A DNA stretch of 64,000 nt from contig CM033395.1 of assembly GCA_019426215.1 (NCBI GenBank), positions 17,908,569 through 17,972,568 on the forward strand, read 5' to 3'. The stretch comes from Buddleja alternifolia (Eukaryota; Streptophyta; Magnoliopsida; Lamiales; Scrophulariaceae). How positions within the stretch are numbered: position 1 is the stretch's first letter; every line of letters starts with the position of its first letter. Shown piece by piece: positions 57,101-64,000 of this stretch. Position numbers and translations under genes: made by a program. Below the pieces are notes generated by a model. It was not told where the DNA came from, searched no databases, and was given only the letters and a program-made list of their open reading frames with translations.

Positions 57101-60100
57101 AGGAAAAAGATATTACAGGGTTACTCCACTTTATCAAAGGGTACTATCAGCTTTCATTGTGGAAGATGAAACTGAAGAATACGAAGAAACTGGATTTGAG
57201 AAACAAAGGAGTTCAGTTAATGATTCATTTATTGGTATTGACTGTAAACATATGCACAGACTGCACTTCGATGAGCCAATGTTTGGTGTTCAAACTCGAA
57301 AAAGTGGGACACATGTATCGTTTCCTTGTAATGGAAATACGGACGTCAATAGGAGCCCTAGTTTCGAAGATTGTCGATGTAATGGAGAACTGCTGCAAAG
57401 GCACGGTGGATATATGCACTCAGAACTTGGAATGGTGGTTAGAGGAAGATGTGATTATTTTCCACAAAGTCTGCGGACAAATAATTGTGGCATTTCTTCC
57501 TTTGGTTGCCAATATCAACACATGTCTTTAGAAGAAAAGCTTGTGCTAGAGCTGCAGAGTGTCGGCATCTTCTTAGAAGACGTGGTAAGTTTCAGATTAT
57601 AGAGATCAAGACTTCATTACAGGGTTTTGTCATATGTTGTCATTGATTTCTACTTAATATTTTCCCAACACAGCCTGCGCTGGACGATAAAGAAGATGAG
57701 GTAATTAACCATGAAATTGGTCAGCTAGAGAGGGGACTTCACAAGCAGGTCATCTTGCGTTGCACCATTTTGATTAATTTTTTTCTTTTCTCGACATGCC
57801 TATTGATTTATGCTGGAGAGCTTTTGTTATTTGCTTCCCTCCCTTCCCCCCCTTCCCCCCTCTCTCTCTCTCGTGCTCGTTCTTGTGACTAGTCTCTTAT
57901 ACTATGTATGTGTTAAATTATGTAGCAATTCATTTTGTATGCTTGAACGTTCAGATTGGCAAGAAGAAGACATGCTTGGATAAGATGTATAAGGCTATTC
58001 AAGAAGGCAATAACACCCGAAGAAGGTAAATTACTCTATATGTGGCTTTTTACACGAGCACTTGGTTATGTGACCAAGAAGTGAAGAAATGCTAGAACCA
58101 TGTTATGATCGGTACACTTCTGTTGTTCCTCAGGGACCCCCAGCAGGTTGCAATGGACAAACTTGTTGAGTTGGCATACAAGAAACTTTTGGTTAGTATT
58201 AATTACTCTGTGTCATTCTTCCACAGAGCCTCAGAAGCCCATAAACTCTTAACACACATGTGCATTCTTTTTTTATATGGCCTTTTCTATCAATCTCATG
58301 AAGTGGGGTTAGGTTTGTAATGGTTCTCATAAAGAAAAATGTCATTGACTTATGCTATAAAGTGGCAGGGAAACATTACGTAGTATTAATGCCGGCTATT
58401 TCATATTTGTCTGCTTGTGTACATATGTGACTGACATGTGAAATCATGATTTTCTCTTTAGAAATTTTTGGAACCTAAGCATATCAACTTCAATCATTGT
58501 CTTGAAAAAAATATTTGAGTTTTGGCAAGAAGCTGGTTAATTTTTGGTGATAAACTTTAATGGGGAGGATAATTTTCAATGGAGATGGAGGTTAGAAAGA
58601 AAACTCATGATTATATCAAGTTCAGTTGAACTCTCCCTTCAATTCAGCTAGACCTCTGACACCCCCTGCCGATCAGCTTTGCGTGGTTTGTTCCGTCAAC
58701 TTTCGGTTTAAAACTGGTTATAGGTTTGAACATAAATGACGCTTGATCAAAAAAAGCTCATCCAAGATGTTTGTCTAATGGGCATCTGCGAAGAACTTTG
58801 ATGTGCTCTGCTGATTAGTTTTAGGTGATAGGACGGTACAACACTTAGCATTCCATTAAGTTTAAGCGATAGGACTGAACGATAGTTTGCTAATTGTTTC
58901 TAAGTTTGTTTCTTCAGGTAGATGATGGTTGATTGGCAAATCAAAATGGCTATCTGTTCTCCAAAACTAATGTTTGGTAATATGGTCTTAGAAAGTTTAA
59001 TTTATATGACTCTGGTGCCTTTTAACATGGTTGACTAATTGCTTTGCTGTACCCCAAGAGGGAGCATAAATTCTTTGACCCCAAAGAGTTAGTTGTCATG
59101 GTTGGGTATCTATATAGACCATCAGACAGTAATATGAAACCCGGCAACTGCTTTTCATCTGTTATGGAGCCTTTGTGTTTTTAGAGGTTGGTTGGGATGG
59201 TTAAACCTGGTCTAGCTTATTCTCAAGCGTAACGATAATTGATTAGTTTGGTTCAGAGACGGCTTCCCTACTTTTGTTACCTAGTTGTTTGATAATTCCA
59301 TTTGTAACTTAAAATTCTCATTTAGTTTATTTCAATTTTTTCATTTCAAATGTTTTTTACTCTTTTATGTTAAATCTCAAAGCTTACATCTCAGTTGAAT
59401 AATGGATTGTCTTTGTGGAATGGTTGACAGGCAACTAGTGGGAGCTTCGGTTCTAAGCATGGGATTGATGAGGTGTCACAACAAGTTGCTTTGGGTTTTG
59501 CCAAGAGGACATTTGCTAGATGCCAGAAATTTGAAGATTCAGGAGCAAGTTGCTTTTCTGAGCCTGCACTTCGGGATATTGTTTATGCAGCACCTCCTCG
59601 GTTTGATGACACAGAGTTGCTCACTGGTGCTAACATGGCAGTTGCTACAAGTAAGCACTTGAATCTTGATAAATGTAGCCACCATACCATAGATGACGTG
59701 TCTGTCAGCCAAGTACGGTAACAGTTATAATTAAGGGCGTAAATGAGTCAACTCGAGCCAAGATTGACAAAATTTGTAGACTCAAGCTCAAGTAGAATAA
59801 TATGCGCTCGATCTTGGCAGCATATTGTTTAGACTTCATGCCCAATGCTTAGGAATTGAGCTCAGTTTGATTTTAAATGAGCCCAAACAGGGCGAGTGAG
59901 TTGCGCTTGGGGCCAGCTAGGGTTCTCCAGGACTCAAAGTCAACAGAATGAGAGAGTTGGGTCAGGCAAAAGTAACAGAAGAAACAAACTTTTCAAAAAT
60001 GTGTTTGGGTAATACATAAGTATTTGAAATATAAAATGTTAGAATAAAGAAACTGGCGACCGTTCCAACCACTAAAATATAGCTTGAGCTTTGCTCACTA

Positions 60101-60963
60101 AAGAGCTGGAGCTCAAGAATCTCAACTCAAGCTCTAAATAGCTTGAGCTTGAGACGAGCGTTAGTGGAGTTGGCACGACTCATATTTCAAGCCTAGGTAT
60201 AATGTGCTGATTGAATGTTTTTTGAATATCTGAAACTATGTTGTTTAATAGTGAATTTTAATTGCACTTTACAACCATTCACATTTTAATTCTTGGTTAC
60301 TAGTTCATGTCCTTCCAGATTGACTTTATTTAGAATATATATTAATATTAAACATTCTTCATTTATGATTGTTCAGATGGGAATTATGCATTGGGGACTT
60401 CTGTTCATCAATCTAATACGGTTGTTGCTAAAACTGGTCCAGCATCAAATAGAGGAAAGAAAAAGGAAGTGTTACTTGATGATGTTGGTGGTGCTGTCTT
60501 TAGAGCCTCATCTGCTCTAGCCATTTTGGGTGGTGCAAAGGGAAAGAGAAGTGAAAGAGATTCTTCAAACAAAAATGGTATTGCCAAGGCTGGACAGGCG
60601 TCCATGGGTGGGTCCAAGGGTGATCGTAAAACAAAATCAAAACCCAAACAGAGAACAGCTCAGCTTCCTTCATCAGGAAATACATTTCCTGCATGTCCCC
60701 CAGCTAATGGTTCAGGTGAACCAGCCACAAATAGCGGTAGCAAGAAAAAGGATGTTAGATTTATGTCTTCTAATAATGCTCCTCCAGTTTCATCAAAAGA
60801 ATCTATGGACTTGGCTAATTTGCCACTTGATGTCATGGATGGTATGGAGGAACTAGATGCGCCAGAGCAAATCAATTCTTTTTTCAATTTTGATGTGGAT
60901 GACCATGATTCAGTTGGCCTTGCTATACCTATGGATAACCTCACAGAATTAGATATGTTTTAG
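51171..60963 (+). CDS. Host gene: plant-specific Ada3-like nuclear protein, probable SAGA subunit (At2g19390/At4g29790 type), 1,277 aa
   Basis: Fifteen coding exons, all GT-AG and in phase: 51171-51586, 52470-52713, 53229-53512, 54511-54672, 54856-55617, 55714-55805, 56383-56445, 56538-56626, 56710-56781, 56946-57584, 57674-57748, 57955-58025, 58134-58191, 59431-59650, 60377-60963 (3,834 nt). The start ATG 51171 opens MDGNTRFELSSASPDSSF. A conserved helical segment (KASARAKKLDEHLNKLNKYF) starts near residue 137. A basic, Ser/Pro-rich disordered middle follows, then WKTVEALFASVGPDEKSYLL near 685. Residues about 920-1009 (LELQSVGIF, DDKEDE, LERGLHKQIGKKK, LVELAYKKL) resemble the Ada3 C-terminal fold. 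Lys-rich and acidic ends follow (IPMDNLTELDMF). From memory the family is the SCS1/SCS2A/SCS2B subunits of SAGA, which link the GCN5-ADA2 acetyltransferase module to the core. The family match is firm; the SAGA role is recalled, not shown. No frame damage is seen. Confidence 0.9.
51767..52383. mobile_element. Mutator-type MITE in coding intron 1, 617 bp
   Basis: Begins GGGAAAATTACTAAAAA and ends TTTTTAGTAATTTTCCC, with inverted similarity running about 80 bp inward (ATAAACTTTTATATCC; TGAAAATATTTCTTAATCC). A perfect 9-bp duplication TTACTTTTA flanks it (51758-51766, 52384-52392). Long TIRs, a terminal G and a 9-bp duplication fit Mutator-like MITEs. The interior is AT-rich and non-coding. It fills most of the 883-nt intron, but the splice sites lie outside it. 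Confidence 0.9.
58192..59430 (+). other. Largest coding intron (intron 13) of the host gene
   Basis: 1,239 nt between TTTTG|GTTAGT and GTTGACAG|GCAACT. I see no ORF, inverted repeat or element in it. The exon junction restores the reading frame (LL, then ATSGSFGSKH). Confidence 0.8.
59651..60376 (+). other. Coding intron 14 with a weak inverted-repeat relic
   Basis: GT-AG intron. AAATGAGTCAACTCGAGCC near 59741 and its rough complement near 60160-60195 (GTTGGCACGACTCATATTTC) bracket AGCTTGAG/CTCAAGCT words, hinting at an old MITE. No target duplication was found. Confidence 0.4.
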
Positions 60964-61509
60964 TCGTGAAACATCGTTGTACAGCTTAACTGGGATATTT
61001 AACTGGTTAGAGAGAGAGTGTTTCTATTTTTTATTTTCAAAGAGGTTGAGTTTCACCGTAAGGTTTAGTCTTGGCCAAATGACAGCTTGTAATTATGCAA
61101 TTCTTTGCTTAGAAAATTCCCATAATTCTTGTAGTCCAGACAATGTTTCCTTGTAAAAAGTATGAAATGGGCTCTTTAAAGTCGTGGTCGAGCATTATGA
61201 GTGCTGATTTTGGCCGAATACATTATGTAAGAACCAGTGCTAACTGTACATATTTCTCTTGTTTAGTTGGCTTGTCAGATAACTCTTTTGGAAGGGCAAT
61301 TAGAGATGTCTGCAAGTTGTTGCATCTCTTAGAAAAAGACTATCATTGTTTGAGGTACTTGATCCTGTTGAATTTCTGTTTACTTTGGTGCAACTTGAGT
61401 CAATTTAGTCTTCGTTTTTTCCTCCCTTAATTATACATGTCTTATAGAAATGTAAATTATATATCTAAGTACTGTTGGTAATACTGATGCGGATATTTTT
61501 CTTCTTCGT
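60964..61509 (+). other. 3' UTR and downstream flank of the host gene
   Basis: After the TAG at 60961 the sequence is AT-rich with no further in-frame exon. No canonical AATAAA could be placed with confidence; the transcript end probably lies between about 61080 and 61440. The 95-codon frame at 61143-61430 shows no domain and is treated as chance. Confidence 0.5.
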
Positions 61510-62128
61510 CATGTAATTTAAGCCTTATACAGGGTTAGAGTTACATCATGTAATTTAAGCCTTATACAGGGTTAGAGTTAAGTAATCGATGTTTCAGTCC
61601 AGAAACGAGCTTAGTTTTCACTTACTGGTTGGTCAACTAATGGTCGTACATGATTCTAACATTTAGATCATCTTTGCCTTGTTTAGGAGTTTATATTGTG
61701 TGCGGGGTTTTTTCGGGTTTCCCTCTCATCTCTAAATCAAGAAATCAAAAATATATACATGGGTTCTAAAAAGCAGGATTACTAATTTCGACATGGACGA
61801 AAGAAAATTTAGTGTACTACTCCTTTTACAATTAAGAGAAGACTATGAAATATGGTAAATTGAGTTTGTCAATCCTAACAAAGCCTTGGGCTATACCTCG
61901 AATTCGATGAGGGAGATAAAGACGATCTCATCTCTCAATCAAGAAATAAGAAATATATATACGTGTTCTAAAAGCAAAATTACTAATTTCGACATGCACA
62001 AAAGAAAATTAGGTGTACTACTTTTACAATTAATTAAGAGAAGAAAAAAAAATGAAAAATGGTGAATTGAGTTTATCAAACCTAACTAATCCTCGGACTA
62101 CCTCGAATTTGATGAGGGAGATAAAGAC
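61510..62128. repeat. Two local tandem duplications downstream of the host gene
   Basis: A 37-bp unit (CATGTAATTTAAGCC, TTATACAGGG) is repeated at 61510 and 61547, identical over its length. A larger unit of about 202 bp starts CTCATCTCTAAATCAAG at 61725 and CTCATCTCTCAATCAAG at 61927, with scattered differences (GAATTCGATGAGGGAGAT against GAATTTGATGAGGGAGAT). Confidence 0.8.
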
Positions 62129-62760
62129 AAGAATGAAGCGAGGAACAAGCTTCATTAGCAAAATAATCAGCAACTCTATTCCCTTCCCTGAATATATATG
62201 ACAAATGAGTTTCCTTCGGCTTCATAAGACGACGCACCTTTTGTCTCAAAGCAAAGAACCTCCAATTACATTTATCTTGATGGGGATCAGGTTTATAACC
62301 ACTTTTGCATCAATTTCAATCCGCAACTTTGCTATCCCCAATTGATGAGTAATTTCAGGTCTTGCAAGAGCAAAAAGCTCGGTGAAAGTGTTCTGACGCC
62401 AACCCAATTGATTTTTGATAAGTCACAACCACATCACCGTTGAAGTCCTGAATAATACCATCCGTCCCTGCAATGCCATAAGAGCCCTTCAAAGTGCCAC
62501 CAGAATTCACTTTAATGGCTCCCATCACCTGCTTAGCCCACCTAACCAAGGCTGGATCACGATGCAATTGGGCAGTAGCAATATGACCGAACCTGGCAGT
62601 AATGGAATCACAAACAACTTTGCTCCAATAAATTTTTACAAATAGTAAGATTATGCAAAGTAGTGTTAACATGCCAAGCCACTCGGGTCAATAAAATCCT
62701 GCATTTCTATGTTTCGAGTTGTTCCTTTCACACCAAAGCCCATGAGAAGATGAATAATAG
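62129..62760 (-). pseudogene. LINE RNase H domain fragment
   Basis: On the minus strand, a degraded plant RNase H (RVT_3 type) reads KVNSGGTLKGSYGIAGTDGI, then IIQDFNGDVVVTY. After a frame break come LRIEIDAKVVINL and, at 62132-62190, REGNRVADYFANEACSSL. These match the order in the LINE ORF2 end at 14480-14850 (GASRGNPG, EIDAK, REGNMLADYLAN), but the copy is a different, older element. The catalytic D of NxDG is lost (NSGG). Sequence upstream (DPALVRWAKQV) is LINE-like linker. No intact frame. Confidence 0.75.
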
Positions 62761-62861
62761 CTCTAATGTGATTAGGAGAAGACGAGTTCGATGAATTTTA
62801 CCAAAACAGAATATGATGCACAATATTGCCAGAATGAATTCCGCCAGGATGAAAAAAATTA

Positions 62862-64000
62862 GGGAAAATTACAAAAAACTCCCTATGTTATAGGCCATAT
62901 ACAACCACCTCCACCGATATTGCCTAATTACTTTCACCTCCTTAAATTCACTGTTCAACTTACATTTGAGGTCCTTCTGGTAAAATTTTGTACGGATTTG
63001 ATGACGTCATCAGTTTTTTTTTTTTGAAAAACCGATTTTGCCCCTGGTTGACATTTGTGATTGTTGACTATTTTTTTGGGACCAGTCTACCCTTATCATG
63101 TGGAGGGGGCTGCATGCAATGTATTCTCATATAATGGCTTCATTGTGTAAGAAATTTTTGTTTTGTTAATCTTAACCGTGTCAACTTTGTTTAATTAATT
63201 TTTGTATTTATTTAATTAAAATATTTAAAAATACATTAATTAAAGTATTTGGAAACACCAATACATTACATTTTAAACTCTGACTGAGTATAGGTTCACA
63301 TTACGCTTAGCTCCTTATTTAAACCAATACATTACATATACACCTATGTGCACAAATATGAATGTCATCTATAACCCTTTCACAACCATTTCAGTAACAT
63401 TAAAAAGCCCACAAACTAAATCTTCATACCATAAGTTAAGCATGAGAAAGTTTTACAACAATGCATATTCTAGGCCATAATCCATCAAATACATACAATC
63501 CCAAAAACCATCATAAAAAGCATCAAAAGAACCACCAAAAGATCATTGTTCGACCACCAAAACAAGCATCAAAACAAGTATCAAAACAAGCCAATTGCGC
63601 CTTGTCCAAAAACTATCCCATTTCCTACTTCCTGCCCAATAACCTTACTACCAACATCAATCCTCAACATCACCACCAGGCTGCATATCATCATCACATG
63701 TTGCATTCCATGAATCAATTAAATCATCAAAATCAATATCTGGGTAATCTTCCACACTTGGTCCATCTTCAAAAACTGCAGAACTTGGGCCAGCTTCAGT
63801 ATTAAGGCCAGCTTCAGTACTAGGGCCAGCTTCAGTACTTGGACGAGCTTCAGAACTAGGGCCAGCTCCAGATGCATTTGTCCTCTGCTTCTTCTTCATT
63901 CTGATCCCAAATCACCCAAGGGATCATCAATGAATTCTTCATCTGAAGAATTCTTAGCCTCACAGTGATCATCAGATTGATAATCTGATAAAGCATCATC
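62862..64000. mobile_element. Left end of a second Mutator-like element, running out of the window
   Basis: GGGAAAATTACAAAAAACTCCC at 62862 opens like the intron-1 MITE (GGGAAAATTACTAAAAAC), and AT-rich subterminal sequence follows. No matching right end occurs before 64000, so the length and target duplication cannot be set. A T run at 63016-63025 and an AAAACAAGCATC-type repeat at 63560-63590 lie inside. Confidence 0.5.
63657..63899 (-). CDS. Acidic ORF with AGPSTE-type repeats, unknown
   Basis: An 80-codon frame on the minus strand opening MKKKQRTNASGAGPSSEA, then five tandem six-residue units of the form A-G/R-P-S-S/T-E and an acidic tail (YPDIDFDDLIDSW, DDDMQ). A second frame just upstream (64000 down to 63897) is equally acidic (DHCEAKNSSDEEFIDDPLGD) and ends in TGA overlapping this ATG. 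Acidic N-terminal segments like these occur in plant Mutator transposases, and it lies inside a candidate Mutator end, but no catalytic domain is visible. It could be two pieces of one exon split by a frameshift. Confidence 0.4.
   Translation of the reverse strand: MKKKQRTNASGAGPSSEARPSTEAGPSTEAGLNTEAGPSSAVFEDGPSVEDYPDIDFDDLIDSWNATCDDDMQPGGDVED

Noticed and set aside
57055..57531. 158-codon plus-strand frame in exon 10
   Set aside because: It is a shadow of exon 10, whose own frame joins in phase to both neighbours and matches the family.
61143..61430. 95-codon plus-strand frame after the host stop codon
   Set aside because: Cysteine- and leucine-rich chance frame in the 3' flank, with no splice link to the gene and no family match.

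Overview
The window looks like eudicot nuclear DNA. It is AT-rich and intron-bearing, it contains typical plant Ty1/copia, Ty3/gypsy, L1-type LINE, hAT, Mutator and CACTA sequences, and it has one conserved host gene whose 15 coding exons all splice in phase. About three quarters of the window (1-50 kb) is a transposon graveyard. The gene occupies 51.2-61.0 kb.

Left part (1-15.6 kb). A tandem AT-rich satellite (units of about 209-250 bp, full of ACGTCA cores) is split by a plant L1-type LINE (436-15135, flanked by a matching TATACGTCATT duplication). The LINE's ORF1 is itself split by an Athila-like Ty3/gypsy element (2219-10615, 5-bp duplication GGGCC). That element has lost most of its 5' LTR, PBS, gag, protease and RT, and keeps its leader and gag start in inverted orientation. 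It retains the RNase H/integrase part of pol and an intact ORF in the env position.

Middle part (15.6-44.4 kb). This is a five-deep nest of LTR elements that can be read from target-site duplications. LTR fragment D is broken by minus-strand copia element C (16111-44445). One LTR of C is broken by minus-strand copia element A/B (16221-32580, duplication AGAAC). The leader of A/B holds a plus-strand, 3'-truncated copia (24276-30703). The gag of that element holds a solo LTR (27505-29128, duplication GTGAT). Small hAT-type MITEs (17248-17434, 22187-22964, 35621-36064) with clean 8-bp duplications and a 3.2-kb solo gypsy-type LTR (38146-41358, duplication CCATA) are scattered through it.

Right part (44.4-50 kb). 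It holds a CACTA terminus, a candidate Mutator-like element with long inverted ends (about 46156-50022), a solo copia LTR inside that (46901-49391, duplication GCCGT), and another TIR element inside the LTR (47665-48547).

Host gene (leader from about 50.2 kb, CDS 51171-60963, plus strand). It encodes a 1,277-residue plant-specific protein of the At2g19390/At4g29790/At5g22450 type, with an Ada3-like segment near residues 920-1009. From memory I associate this family with the SAGA histone acetyltransferase subunits SCS1/SCS2A/SCS2B. Its first coding intron carries a 617-bp Mutator-type MITE. Downstream lie local duplications, a LINE RNase H fragment and the left end of another Mutator-like element that runs out of the window.

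I saw no tRNA, rRNA or CRISPR. All TSD, TIR and exon calls were read by eye; no database search was possible.
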